Source: Paenibacillus agaridevorans
GTDB taxonomy: Bacteria; Bacillota; Bacilli; Paenibacillales; Paenibacillaceae
Reading direction: 5' to 3'
NCBI RefSeq assembly: GCF_003112455.1
Contig: NZ_BDQX01000458.1
Location: 46,097-92,824 of the forward strand
Length of the DNA stretch: 46,728 nucleotides
Position 1 is the first letter of the stretch. Each line of letters opens with the position of its first letter. Shown here one piece after another: positions 24,579 to 33,982 of this stretch. A program made the translations under genes and the position numbers. The notes below the pieces were generated by a model. The model did not search any database. It was not told the origin of the DNA and was given only the letters and a program-made list of their open reading frames with translations.

Positions 24579-25757
24579 TCACTTATAGTCGATATGGAGA
24601 CATTCCGCCGCCGTACGCGCAAGATCGCGAGCCGCTTCAACATCGACGGAGCTGGACAGTACCACGGCCATTCGTCTGCCTGTTTTCGTCTCCGGCTTGC
24701 CGAATAGACGGACTTGCGTGTTAGGTACGGAGAGAGCTTCTTCGATACCGCCGATGCGGAACTCCGCTGATTCGCGATCTGCTTTGAGCGTATGCGATGC
24801 GCCAGGCGTCAGCAATCTGATTGCAGGGATCGGGAAACCCAAAATCGCGCGTACATGCAGCGCGAATTCGGACAGATCCTGCGTCGCCATCGTAACCATG
24901 CCGGTATCATGCGGACGAGGAGATACCTCGCTAAAGAGTACGCCGTCCGGCGTTAGAAACAGCTCTACGCCGTAAATACCGTAGCCTCCCAGCTCCTCCG
25001 TAATTCGGAGCGCAATGTCTTCCGCTTCGCGAATATGAGCTTCGCTCATCTCATGAGGCTGCCATGATTCGATATAGTCCCCGTCTTTCTGAACGTGACC
25101 GATCGGCGGACAATAACTTGTGCCGGAAACGGAGCGTACCGTAAGCAGCGTGATCTCGGAGTCGAACGTAACGAAACCTTCGACGATAATACGCGCTTTT
25201 TTCGCTCGGCCGCCCTCCATGGCGTAGTTCCAGCAGCTCTCAAGCTCGGCCTCGGAGCGGCAGACGCTTTGTCCTTTGCCCGAGGAGCTCATAATCGGTT
25301 TGATCACGCAAGGGAACCCGAGCTCCGCAGCTGCGGCTCGCAGCTCGTCGAGAGAGTCCGCGAACCGATACGGCGCCGTCGGTAGGCCAAGCGTCTCCGC
25401 AGCCAGCCTGCGGATGCCTTCGCGATCCATAGTCAGCCGTGCTGCACGGGCAGTCGGAATGACATGATGTCCTTCGGCCTCCAGTGCAAGCAGCGTCTCC
25501 GTCGCAATCGCTTCGATCTCGGGTACGATTAGATCGGGCCGTTCCTCTTCGATAATGCGGCGAATAGCGTCACCGTCCAGCATGTCCGTTACGTATTTGC
25601 GATGTGCCACCTGCATGGCCGGGGCGTTGTCATAACGGTCCACGGCAATCGTTTCGACGCCGAGACGCTGAGCCTCCAGCACAACTTCTTTCCCGAGCTC
25701 TCCGGAGCCGAGGATCATCATTTTGCGGGCCTGCTGGGATAACGGTGATCCATACAT
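24579..25757 (-). CDS. purT: Formate-dependent phosphoribosylglycinamide formyltransferase 2
   Basis: This 392-aa ATP-grasp enzyme uses formate and ATP to formylate glycinamide ribonucleotide in purine synthesis, without folate. Family signatures are KMMILGSGELGKEVVLEAQRLG, VPEIEAIATETLLALEAEG and FPCVIKPIMSSSGKGQSV. VELFLTPDGVLFSEVSPRPHDTGMVTMATQDLSEFALH carries the metal-binding Glu. The length equals that of PurT. No other purine gene is near. The ATG at 25757 follows AGGAGGG by ten bases; that site lies inside a terminator-like hairpin. Two MITE copies flank the gene in opposite orientation. Confidence 0.95.
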   Translation of the reverse strand: MYGSPLSQQARKMMILGSGELGKEVVLEAQRLGVETIAVDRYDNAPAMQVAHRKYVTDMLDGDAIRRIIEEERPDLIVPEIEAIATETLLALEAEGHHVIPTARAARLTMDREGIRRLAAETLGLPTAPYRFADSLDELRAAAAELGFPCVIKPIMSSSGKGQSVCRSEAELESCWNYAMEGGRAKKARIIVEGFVTFDSEITLLTVRSVSGTSYCPPIGHVQKDGDYIESWQPHEMSEAHIREAEDIALRITEELGGYGIYGVELFLTPDGVLFSEVSPRPHDTGMVTMATQDLSEFALHVRAILGFPIPAIRLLTPGASHTLKADRESAEFRIGGIEEALSVPNTQVRLFGKPETKTGRRMAVVLSSSVDVEAARDLARTAAECLHIDYK

Positions 25758-25760
25758 AAA

Positions 25761-25809
25761 AAAAGAACCCTCCTGGAAACTTTGATAGTCTCCATTCTGA
25801 AGGTTCTCC
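25761..25809 (-). terminator. Terminator-like hairpin containing the purT ribosome binding site
   Basis: On the minus strand AGAACCTTC pairs with GAGGGTTCT (9 bp with one wobble), with an inner stem GGAGAC/GTTTCC, and is followed by TTTTTTT directly before the purT ATG. The 3' arm contains AGGAGGG, the only ribosome site for purT. It could terminate read-through from the ABC exporter genes and at the same time mask the purT ribosome site, or act as an attenuator. Confidence 0.75.
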
Positions 25810-25828
25810 CACCAAAAATCAATATAAG

Positions 25829-25996
25829 GTTGTTCAAAAGACCACTTTCCATTACGAAGTAACTCGTGAAGCTTACTCGACGTCGAATATTGAACTCAGC
25901 CGAATCCTCCGGTGCTCACATAGCGCTGCAATGCTCCGCTCCTCAGATTCTAGCTTCGTCCAATCTTCTCGGTACTGAAAAGCGATCTTTTGAACT
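25829..25996 (+). repeat. MITE-like element, copy 3
   Basis: It is oriented like copy 1. The ends GTTGTTCAAAAGACC and GCGATCTTTTGAAC are more decayed than in other copies. The interior TTACTCGACGTCGAATATTGAACTCAGCC, GGTGCTCACATAGC and GCTCCGCTCCTCAG is well kept. It lies between the ABC exporter operon and purT. Confidence 0.85.
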
Positions 25997-26051
25997 TCAT
26001 TTATATTTAAACCGTTCAACCCTTAAACCTCAAATCTCAACTTTCAGCACT

Positions 26052-27875
26052 TTAAACAAACTTGAACTGGGCTTCGATCAGGCCGTTATAGACGCCTTGT
26101 TTTTTGACCAATGCCGCATGATCGCCTTGTTCGACGATGACGCCATGATCCAGCACGATGATATCGTCCGCATGGCGAATCGTGGACAGCCTGTGCGCGA
26201 TCATGAACGAGGTGCGATCCTTAAGCAGTGTCTTGAGCGCTTCCTGAATTTTTAGCTCCGTCTCGGTATCGATGCTGGCCGTTGCTTCGTCTAGGATCAG
26301 AATCTTCGGATCGGCCAGCAACGCACGGGCGAAGGATAGAAGCTGTCTTTGGCCCATAGACAAGACGTTGCCGCGTTCTTCGACCTGAGTGTCGTACCCG
26401 TCTGGCAGATTCATGATAAAATCATGCGCGTGAACCGATTGCGCCGCCTTGACGATCTCGGCGTCCGTCGCGTCCAGACGTCCGTAACGGATGTTGTCGC
26501 GGATCGTACCGGAAAAGATAAACGTATCCTGCAGCACGATGCCGACCTGCGAGCGCAAGCTTTCGATCGAGACGTCGCGGATGTCGATTCCGTCGATAAG
26601 AACGCGTCCTTGTACGGGATCATAGAAACGGCACAAAAGGTTGATGATCGTACTTTTGCCGGAACCCGTATGGCCGACTAAAGCGATGGATTGACCCGCC
26701 TTGACGTTGATGCTGACATTTTTGAGCGCAGGTCTGTTCTTCTCGTATTCGAAGACAATATTCTCAAATGTGACGTCCCCGCGGATCGCGGGCAGTTCTT
26801 TGGCGTTGCCGGCCTCTGCTACCGTCGGCTCTTCATCGATGAATTCGAAGATCCGCTCCGACGAGGCCATAGCGATCAGAAGCTGCGAGTACATTTGACC
26901 CAGCCGGTTGATGGGATCCCAGAAGTTGCCGATATAATTGGCGAACGCCACGAGCAAGCCGACCGTTATGACTTCATTCTGAATCAGCGTCGCACCGTAC
27001 CAGAACAGAATGCATGTGCCGATTGCTGCTGTCACTTCAATGATCGGACCGAACATTTGGTTAAGCGCGGATGCCTTATTCCAAGATTTAATATTGTCGG
27101 TGTTCATATGGTCGAAGAAGCTCATATTATCCTTCTCTTGCACGTACGCCTGCGTGACCTTCATTCCCTGAATGCTTTCGTTCAAGTGGGCGTTAATACG
27201 GGACTGCTTCATCCGTACCGACTGCCAGGCGAATCGAATCCGCTTCCGCAAGGAGGACGATACAACAAACATGATCGGTACCGTAATCATAACCGCAAGA
27301 CCCAGCTTCACGTTTAGCGCCAGCAATATGATGACGATGCCGAAGAGCTGAATGCAGTCCATCAACAGGTTGACGACGCCGTTCGTAAACAGCTCCTGCA
27401 GCGCGTTGACGTCGTTCGTGACGCGCACAAGCACGGAGCCCGCAGGACGTTTGTCATAGAAGCGGAACGACAGCTTTTGGATATGCTGAAACAAATGCTT
27501 GCGTAGATCATAGATAACCTTTTGGCCGATGATGTTCGTATATTTGATCCGATACATGTTGGAAACCCATTGTATGGCGTACAGGGCCAGCATCCCCGCC
27601 GCGACCGCAACCAGTTCGCCGACGTTCTTCGAGCCTTTATAGGCATCCAGCACATTATCGATCGCGAAATACATGAGCAGCGGATTCGTCAGCCGCGTCA
27701 GCGTTCCGATCACCATCATGATGATGACTGGCATCAGCTGGCGATTGTACGGCTTCATGTAATTGTACAGTCGCCTCAGCTGCGCCCAGTTAAACGGCTT
27801 TTCGATTTCTTCGTCGTCCTGGTAGACGAATCTTTCGTTTCTGTTTCTAGCTTTCATCTGCGTTTTTGCGCTCAT
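26052..27875 (-). CDS. ABC exporter half-transporter, consensus ATPase subunit (BmrD/YheH-like)
   Basis: This 607-aa protein has six membrane helices in the N-terminal half and an ATP-binding domain at the C-terminus. It shows Walker A GHTGSGKST, Walker B ILILDEATASID with the catalytic Glu, and His in the MIAHRLSTI switch. Its signature loop is LSMGQRQLLSFARAL, not the usual LSGGQ. Its ATG overlaps the stop of the preceding exporter gene by four bases. Together they should form a heterodimer of the BmrC/BmrD type that exports drugs or peptides. The atypical signature belongs to the non-hydrolysing site formed with the partner. Confidence 0.9.
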   Translation of the reverse strand: MSAKTQMKARNRNERFVYQDDEEIEKPFNWAQLRRLYNYMKPYNRQLMPVIIMMVIGTLTRLTNPLLMYFAIDNVLDAYKGSKNVGELVAVAAGMLALYAIQWVSNMYRIKYTNIIGQKVIYDLRKHLFQHIQKLSFRFYDKRPAGSVLVRVTNDVNALQELFTNGVVNLLMDCIQLFGIVIILLALNVKLGLAVMITVPIMFVVSSSLRKRIRFAWQSVRMKQSRINAHLNESIQGMKVTQAYVQEKDNMSFFDHMNTDNIKSWNKASALNQMFGPIIEVTAAIGTCILFWYGATLIQNEVITVGLLVAFANYIGNFWDPINRLGQMYSQLLIAMASSERIFEFIDEEPTVAEAGNAKELPAIRGDVTFENIVFEYEKNRPALKNVSINVKAGQSIALVGHTGSGKSTIINLLCRFYDPVQGRVLIDGIDIRDVSIESLRSQVGIVLQDTFIFSGTIRDNIRYGRLDATDAEIVKAAQSVHAHDFIMNLPDGYDTQVEERGNVLSMGQRQLLSFARALLADPKILILDEATASIDTETELKIQEALKTLLKDRTSFMIAHRLSTIRHADDIIVLDHGVIVEQGDHAALVKKQGVYNGLIEAQFKFV

Positions 27876-29695
27876 TGTACCGAACTCCTCCGAGCTTCGT
27901 AAACTCCCGGTATCGGCGACCGACCGGCTTCTGCTTGTTGTTTCTCAATATAATCCGCATATTGGATGCGGTACGTATCCAGATAAGGACCTTTTTGAGC
28001 GATCAACTGCTCATGTGTTCCCCGTTGTACGACATGTCCTTCGTCCAGGACGATAATTTCGTCGGCATGGCGCAAAGAGGAAATACGGTGTGCGATAATA
28101 AAAGTCGTTCTGCCAGCCATCAATTCCTTGAAGCCTGCCTGAATTTCATGTTCCGTCTCCATATCGACAGCGCTCGTCGCGTCGTCGAGGATGAGGATAC
28201 GCGGGTTTTTGATCAATGCACGGGCGATGGCGATCCGCTGCTTCTGGCCGCCTGACAACCCCATTCCTCTCTCGCCAACGACTGTATCGTAGCCAAGCGG
28301 CATTTCCATAATAAAGTCATGGGCCTTGGCCAGCTTCGCCGCCTTTATAATCTCTTCGTCCGTTACGCCGCCAACGCCGTAAGCGATATTGTCGCGAATG
28401 GAAGCCGAGAACAGGAAGGTTTCCTGGAATACGGGAGCGATCTGCCTTCTGAGCGATTGTACGTCCAGGTTTCGAATATCGATGCCGTCGAGCGTAATGC
28501 TGCCCTGCTTCACATTGTAAGCACGCATTAGCAGCTGGATAACCGTAGATTTGCCGGAGCCCGTTCCTCCCAGGAAACCAATGACCGAACCAGCCGGGGC
28601 ATCCAGACTGAGAGAGGTGATCGCCGGCGCTTTGTCCGGGTAATTAAACGTCACGTTTTCAAAGCGGACATGCCCTGCTACATGGTTGTCATTCGCCACG
28701 ATGGCATCTTTTACGTTTTTCACGTGAACATGTTCATTGAGCAATGTCAGGACGCGCTCGCCGGAAGCTTTGAACTGCGTATAAGCATTAATATGAAAGC
28801 CGAGACCCCACATCGGGCCGATAATGTACCAAATCAAGCTAAAAAAGGCAATGAACTCGCCCAGCAACATAGATTGATTAATGACCATAATGCCGCCTGC
28901 GACCAGCAGGATGACCGCGCACAAATTCGCCGTAAGCTCCATCGCCGGGAAAAACCGCGCCCATATGGAAGACGCTCTAACCTGATTCTGCTGATACGCG
29001 TCGCTCCGAATTGAAAACTTGGATACCTCATGGGTTTCGCGCGCAAATGATTTGACGGTACGAACGCCCGTAATATTTTCCTGCACCGCTGTTGTCAGAT
29101 CACTCATGGCCTGACGCATTTCGCGGAAAGCGGGATGGATCTTCCGTTCGAACTTAAGCGCCAGGAAAATCAAGATCGGAATCGGCAGCAAAATAATGAG
29201 CGTCAATTGCCAGTTGAAATACATCATCATCGCTCCGCCGAATACGACCATCAGCACCATATTGAGAATTTGCGCGAAGCCGAATCCGATAAATTGACGG
29301 ATCCCCTCCAGATCGGCCGTCAATCGGGACATCAGGTCTCCCGTTTTCGCTTTGTCGTAATATTGAAAGGATAAGGTCTGCAGTTTGTCGTACAATGCGT
29401 TTCGAAGGTTATAGGCAATTTTGTTGCCCAATCTTCCTCCCAGAAATCCATGTAAAAATTGATTAATCGCTTTCAGTGTAATGACGCCAACGACCAGCAT
29501 TGCGAGACCAGGCACGAGATCAAATCGCTCCGGTGTGATTACATCGTCAATCAGATAACGCAGCAGGTTCGGATACACCAGCCCCAGTGCAGTCGCGATC
29601 ATCAAGAACAGGATCGAGCCGAACAACAACTTTTTATCCGGCCAATAAAAGGCTTTTAACTGCCTCAGTACGTCCAAGAAAATCCATCTCCCCAT
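27872..29695 (-). CDS. ABC exporter half-transporter, degenerate-site subunit (BmrC/YheI-like)
   Basis: This subunit of about 607 aa has six membrane helices and an ATP-binding domain with Walker A GGTGSGKST and a normal signature LSGGQKQRIAIARAL. Its Walker B RILILDDATSAVD has Asp in place of the catalytic Glu. That substitution marks the degenerate subunit of heterodimeric exporters. The start is uncertain. An ATG at 29695 is used here; a TTG at 29677 has the best ribosome site (GGGGAG, ten-base spacing), and earlier Met and TTG codons extend the frame to 29746. It is translationally coupled to the partner gene. Confidence 0.9.
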   Translation of the reverse strand: MGRWIFLDVLRQLKAFYWPDKKLLFGSILFLMIATALGLVYPNLLRYLIDDVITPERFDLVPGLAMLVVGVITLKAINQFLHGFLGGRLGNKIAYNLRNALYDKLQTLSFQYYDKAKTGDLMSRLTADLEGIRQFIGFGFAQILNMVLMVVFGGAMMMYFNWQLTLIILLPIPILIFLALKFERKIHPAFREMRQAMSDLTTAVQENITGVRTVKSFARETHEVSKFSIRSDAYQQNQVRASSIWARFFPAMELTANLCAVILLVAGGIMVINQSMLLGEFIAFFSLIWYIIGPMWGLGFHINAYTQFKASGERVLTLLNEHVHVKNVKDAIVANDNHVAGHVRFENVTFNYPDKAPAITSLSLDAPAGSVIGFLGGTGSGKSTVIQLLMRAYNVKQGSITLDGIDIRNLDVQSLRRQIAPVFQETFLFSASIRDNIAYGVGGVTDEEIIKAAKLAKAHDFIMEMPLGYDTVVGERGMGLSGGQKQRIAIARALIKNPRILILDDATSAVDMETEHEIQAGFKELMAGRTTFIIAHRISSLRHADEIIVLDEGHVVQRGTHEQLIAQKGPYLDTYRIQYADYIEKQQAEAGRSPIPGVYEARRSSVQ

Positions 29696-29888
29696 CTGTT
29701 TTCTTAAGTATGAGTGCATATTACCAGCATCGTTATAGAGGAGCAAATTCGATAATTTTGCGAATTATTGAGTGTATCCGCTTATTATGGCGATTGAGGG
29801 TAAGGAATGCTCGATACCTCCCAAATGATCTCGTTTGATTGCCATAATGTACGTATTGCTCCGTTTTTGCACGTTTGCACACAAAAAT

Positions 29889-29931
29889 AAAAAAAGCTTT
29901 TGCCGGGCGGAACCGCACCGGCAAAAGCATT
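29889..29931 (-). terminator. Terminator of the nth-dynA operon
   Basis: GCTTTTGCCGG pairs with CCGGCAAAAGC and is followed by TTTTTTTATTTTT on the minus strand, about 30 bases after the dynamin gene stop. Confidence 0.92.
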
Positions 29932-29962
29932 AAGCGAATCGTGATATGGAAGGCGGACTGGA

Positions 29963-32900
29963 TCAGACTTTTTGGATATCGATTAATTTTTTTCTAAGTG
30001 TCGTCAGCTCCAGCACGGCTGAGCCGCCGGAAAGCGATTGACGTTTGCCCTCGGCATAGGCCAATACATCCGTCATCAGACTTTCACCTACTTGTTCCGA
30101 AGCTTTATCCCACTCGCGGCCGTAATGTGTATGCCACTGACTCGCGGATGCGGATGTCCACGCTTGAATGGAAGGCACCAGGATGCCTTCAAGCTCCTTG
30201 CGCAACTGCCCCTTGCCTTCTCCTTCGAAAAATTGTCGCGGCGACTTAAATCGGCTCCACAACCATTTGGCTTCGATGGAGGTTTCTTGCCACATCGCGC
30301 TTTCCTCCGGTACGACAAGAGATTGCGGCGCATATGGAGTCGCCTCGTAGCCAGGCAGCAACTCGCCAAGCCCCAGCGAGCATGCGGCGTGCTCTTTCTT
30401 CAACTCGCCGTTCAGTGCCCGCTCAACGCGCAGCGAAGTCGCCAGGAGCTCCTGGGACAGCTCATGTTGAATAAGGCGCTGGAGCTCCAGCCAGGACGTC
30501 CAGACGACCCGCTTTAGGTCTCGGCCGTCATCTTGCAAGGACGCAGGGTTAAAGGCTAGATGGAAGAAGTCCCCTAGCCTGAATTGCAGCCGTTGAGCCA
30601 CATAATACAGCAGCTCCGACATCTCTTGTTTCAGACCTTCCGGCAAAAGCGCGGCACGCAGCCGATCCATCGGCTCATTAACTCGGCCCATGGAGGCTTC
30701 CAGCTTGACGCGTTCGGCCTTGCGAGCCGACTCGTCGCCTTGCGCTCCTGCAATCCAGCCCTCCAGCTGCCCGATTGTCCGCTTGAGCTCTTGGTCAGCG
30801 GAATCGATGGCAAGAGCGCCGAGATCCGTTGCTATAAAGGAGAGGAAGTCCCCTTCGAAAGCAGTGATTCGCGAGCGAATAAGAAGCGCCTCATTGCGCT
30901 CCGTCTTGCCGTCCAGCGCTTCGATGCTGGAGACGGGATACAGCCGAGGATGCCGGATGGAGTGTTGGAGCAAATTATGCTCCACATGCATCAGAACATG
31001 CTGCAGCTCTTCCTCGTCGGCAGCCAGATCCGCGGCATTGACGATAAAGAACATTTTGTCCAGCTCGAACTGGTCCTTCACGCGGCCAAGCTGGTCCAGG
31101 AACTGCCGGTCCGCTTGGGAGAAGGCGTGATTGTAATAAGTAACAAACAGAACGGCATCGGCGTTTTTAATGTAGTTGAAAGAAACGCCCGTATGCCTTG
31201 CATTAACAGAATCGGCGCCAGGCGTATCGACCAAGACGATGCCTTCCGCCGTCAGCGGACAATCGTAGTGGAAGTCGATCTCGCTTACAAAGCAGGAGCG
31301 CGACTCGTCGGCAACAAACTTTGCATATTCTTCGCGATCGACATGCAGTTCCATGCCCAACTGTTTTTCGTGCTCGTGCCACCCGTTCCTTGCCGCGCGC
31401 AGGAAGCTGTAATGTGGTCTGCCGCCGGCGCCGATGGAATCCGGCGATAGTTTATCGATAATTGCAAGAATCGACGCTCCATCAGGCAATGTCTCCTTGG
31501 TCGCGCGTTCGCCGAGCAAGGACAAGGAGTACCGCAGATCGTCCAGGATGGCTTCCTTAGACTTCATAGCGACCCGTGCAGTGCCATGCCCGAATTGCCC
31601 GGTAGGCGGCATTAGACGATTGATAGCCGCGGTAGTCGGGTTCGGAGATACCGGCAATACGGCTTCACCAATCAAGGCGTTTGCAAGCGAGGATTTGCCC
31701 GCGCTAAACGCTCCGAACAACGCGATCGTAAATCGGCTGTCTCCTAGACGACGCGCCTTCTCCGCAAGTGCCGCCGCAGCAGCTTGCAGCATGGCATGCG
31801 GCTCCAGAAGGTCGGCAGCTTGCCTCATTCGCTTCGAAGCAGCCAACTGCTTCGAGCGGATGGACGAAGAACGGTCAATCGTCCGTTCATCCGCCGTCTC
31901 CGACTTAGCAATGGCTATGGCAGCTGCGGCAACTTCCTGCTTCATACGGCCTGCATCATCTTCTCTGCCGCTAGCCGAGCGCAATAGCGGCGAGGAAGAG
32001 CCCGCATACGACTGCGTCCGCCCGCTCGCTCCCGCAAGCACCATCTCCGCAGGGTTTGGCAGCTGCGGTCTCATTAACGCGCCAGGCTGCATCTGGCGGA
32101 GCTCTTCCTCCCTGCGCTTGATAGCCAGCTCCAGGTCATGAAGCGCATCGACCGCAGCCGTCTTGCCGCTGAGGACGGCAAGCTCTTCTTTCGCAGCTCC
32201 AATATCGGCGTCTACGGAAGCTGCCGCATGATCCGCAAGCACATCGATCACTTCCATCGCGCGCCGCCGGTATTCGCTCTTGACATCCCCAGCCATATCC
32301 TTGCTGTAAGTCATCGTGTATTCGTTGCCGAATACGGCGCCTTGCTTTACTCTCGAAACCAGCCAGTCGTCATCCGGCGTCCAGCCTAGACGTTCTGTCA
32401 GTAAAGATTCCAATTGCTCGCCGGCGTAACCACCGGCAGATGCCGCTTGCCTCAGCAACTGCTTTACATGCCAGTCCATGCTAGCAATGATCAAGCTGCC
32501 AAGCTCCGTGCGGAACACGGCAAGGCGCCGCTCCTGCTCCGCGGCCGTCTTGGCGCCGGCAAATAGCAGTCCGGCTTTAAAGCCTGGCTTGCGGCTGTCC
32601 AGAAACGAATGAGCCAGGTCCCTTAGAGCGGCCGGCGTAATATTGGCGTTATCCAGTATCGATTGGAGCTCCGTACGAAGCCGCGTACGATATTGTTCCT
32701 TTTCTGCCTCCAACGATCGGATATTGTCTCGCAGCCGCGCAGCTTCCAATTTGACGGAGCTCAGCGCCTCTTCTCCGCCCGCTTCATCCGTTAGTCTTTC
32801 GCGTTCCGGCTCGCGGCTTTCGTTCACCCATTTGACATGACCATTAACCAGATGGCGCAGCGAAGCATCCACGCTGTATGCGCAGAGCTCCTCTCGCTTC

Positions 32901-33685
32901 TCCTTAAGCTGCTCGATCAGAGTCAGAAGGGTATCCCATTGATGGTGAGGATGGTCCGGCTGACGCAGGGAGAGGTACAAAATGCCTGCCGGCTCCAAGT
33001 GCCAGGCGTGAAACGCATCCTCTACGCTGCTTTTGTAGGCATCGAAGCTAAGCTCGCGATCCCGGTGCTTATCAATCTGATTTACGATAAAATAAAGCGG
33101 CTTGCCCCAGTCCTTCAGGCTTTTCGCGAAAGCGAAGTTGATCTCGGACTGGACGTGATTGTAATCCATGACGTAGAAAACAACATCCGCCAGATGGAGG
33201 GCGGATTCCGTTGCCATCCGGTGAGCATCGTCCGTCGAATCGATTCCCGGCGTATCAAGCAAAGTCATCTCCGATCCCAGCAGGTCGCTAGGATATCGAA
33301 TCGATACAGACAGGAATTTCTCTCCGTCCTTGCAATAAGTGTCCAGATCGTCAATCGGCACCTCCGCGTGAGAAGTGAAGCCTCCGGCTTCCGTCTCTAC
33401 ATAGGCTATCGCCCGGTCGCCGCCTCGGATCGAAACGACGTTCGCGCTTGTAGGGATCGGACTGGAGGGAAGCAGCTTCGCGCCGCACAACGCATTGACG
33501 AGCGTAGACTTGCCTGCCGAGAAATGTCCGCATAAAGCAACAGTAAGCCGACCTTCGGTCAGCTTACTGTTCAGCTCCTGCGCTTGTACGGCACGGGTAT
33601 GGTCGCCTGCGGCTTCCAATTCGGCGCCGATCTTGTGTAACGCTTCAGCTAGGTTCTGCACGTTCATTACTTTCGTCATCTCCAT
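29963..33685 (-). CDS. dynA: Two-headed bacterial dynamin-like GTPase (DynA type)
   Basis: This protein of about 1240 aa is a head-to-tail fusion of two dynamin-like modules, as in B. subtilis DynA (about 1190 aa). Module one has P-loop CGHFSAGKSTLVNAL (about residues 52-66), DTPGIDS and NQIDK. Module two has P-loop FGAFSAGKSSLANAL (from about residue 656), VDTPGADS and NAADLA. Long helical stalk regions and a hydrophobic-basic tip follow each GTPase. DynA tethers and fuses membranes and protects against pore-forming antibiotics and phage. The start at 33685 leaves 16 bases after the preceding gene; two further in-frame Met codons lie within 18 bases. Confidence 0.92.
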   Translation of the reverse strand: MEMTKVMNVQNLAEALHKIGAELEAAGDHTRAVQAQELNSKLTEGRLTVALCGHFSAGKSTLVNALCGAKLLPSSPIPTSANVVSIRGGDRAIAYVETEAGGFTSHAEVPIDDLDTYCKDGEKFLSVSIRYPSDLLGSEMTLLDTPGIDSTDDAHRMATESALHLADVVFYVMDYNHVQSEINFAFAKSLKDWGKPLYFIVNQIDKHRDRELSFDAYKSSVEDAFHAWHLEPAGILYLSLRQPDHPHHQWDTLLTLIEQLKEKREELCAYSVDASLRHLVNGHVKWVNESREPERERLTDEAGGEEALSSVKLEAARLRDNIRSLEAEKEQYRTRLRTELQSILDNANITPAALRDLAHSFLDSRKPGFKAGLLFAGAKTAAEQERRLAVFRTELGSLIIASMDWHVKQLLRQAASAGGYAGEQLESLLTERLGWTPDDDWLVSRVKQGAVFGNEYTMTYSKDMAGDVKSEYRRRAMEVIDVLADHAAASVDADIGAAKEELAVLSGKTAAVDALHDLELAIKRREEELRQMQPGALMRPQLPNPAEMVLAGASGRTQSYAGSSSPLLRSASGREDDAGRMKQEVAAAAIAIAKSETADERTIDRSSSIRSKQLAASKRMRQAADLLEPHAMLQAAAAALAEKARRLGDSRFTIALFGAFSAGKSSLANALIGEAVLPVSPNPTTAAINRLMPPTGQFGHGTARVAMKSKEAILDDLRYSLSLLGERATKETLPDGASILAIIDKLSPDSIGAGGRPHYSFLRAARNGWHEHEKQLGMELHVDREEYAKFVADESRSCFVSEIDFHYDCPLTAEGIVLVDTPGADSVNARHTGVSFNYIKNADAVLFVTYYNHAFSQADRQFLDQLGRVKDQFELDKMFFIVNAADLAADEEELQHVLMHVEHNLLQHSIRHPRLYPVSSIEALDGKTERNEALLIRSRITAFEGDFLSFIATDLGALAIDSADQELKRTIGQLEGWIAGAQGDESARKAERVKLEASMGRVNEPMDRLRAALLPEGLKQEMSELLYYVAQRLQFRLGDFFHLAFNPASLQDDGRDLKRVVWTSWLELQRLIQHELSQELLATSLRVERALNGELKKEHAACSLGLGELLPGYEATPYAPQSLVVPEESAMWQETSIEAKWLWSRFKSPRQFFEGEGKGQLRKELEGILVPSIQAWTSASASQWHTHYGREWDKASEQVGESLMTDVLAYAEGKRQSLSGGSAVLELTTLRKKLIDIQKV

Positions 33686-33701
33686 ACTATTGTACTCGCT
33701 C

Positions 33702-33977
33702 TTATACCGCTTCTTCTTCTTCTGTCGACGGCAGGCAAATCTCGAATACATTGCCATGCTGAAGAATCATAATGTTGCGCTCTTTCTCTTTCATCACGAC
33801 AACCTCGGGCTTGACGCGCATACGATCAATATATTGATCCGGCACGTCGCCTGATCCGCTCACCGTAATGCCATCGATGACGATATCTTCATTCTCCTTG
33901 GGAGGAGATTCAAGGACTTGCTCGTAAATATCCGAGAATAGTTCAAAATTGTTTGTGTACACGGAGATACATTTCAT
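33702..33977 (-). CDS. Conserved-looking 91-aa acidic protein, function unknown
   Basis: I do not recognise a named family. The start at 33977 (MKCISVYTNNFELFSDIYEQV) has AAGGA at eight-base spacing; two Met codons just upstream do not. The protein is acidic with a predicted alpha/beta pattern (DIVIDGITVSGSGDV, RVKPEVVVMKEKERNIMILQHGNVFEICLP) and ends in EEEEAV. No membrane segment is present. It lies between nth (five-base gap) and dynA (16 bases), so it is surely co-transcribed with them. Confidence 0.8.
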   Translation of the reverse strand: MKCISVYTNNFELFSDIYEQVLESPPKENEDIVIDGITVSGSGDVPDQYIDRMRVKPEVVVMKEKERNIMILQHGNVFEICLPSTEEEEAV

Positions 33978-33982
33978 ATTCA

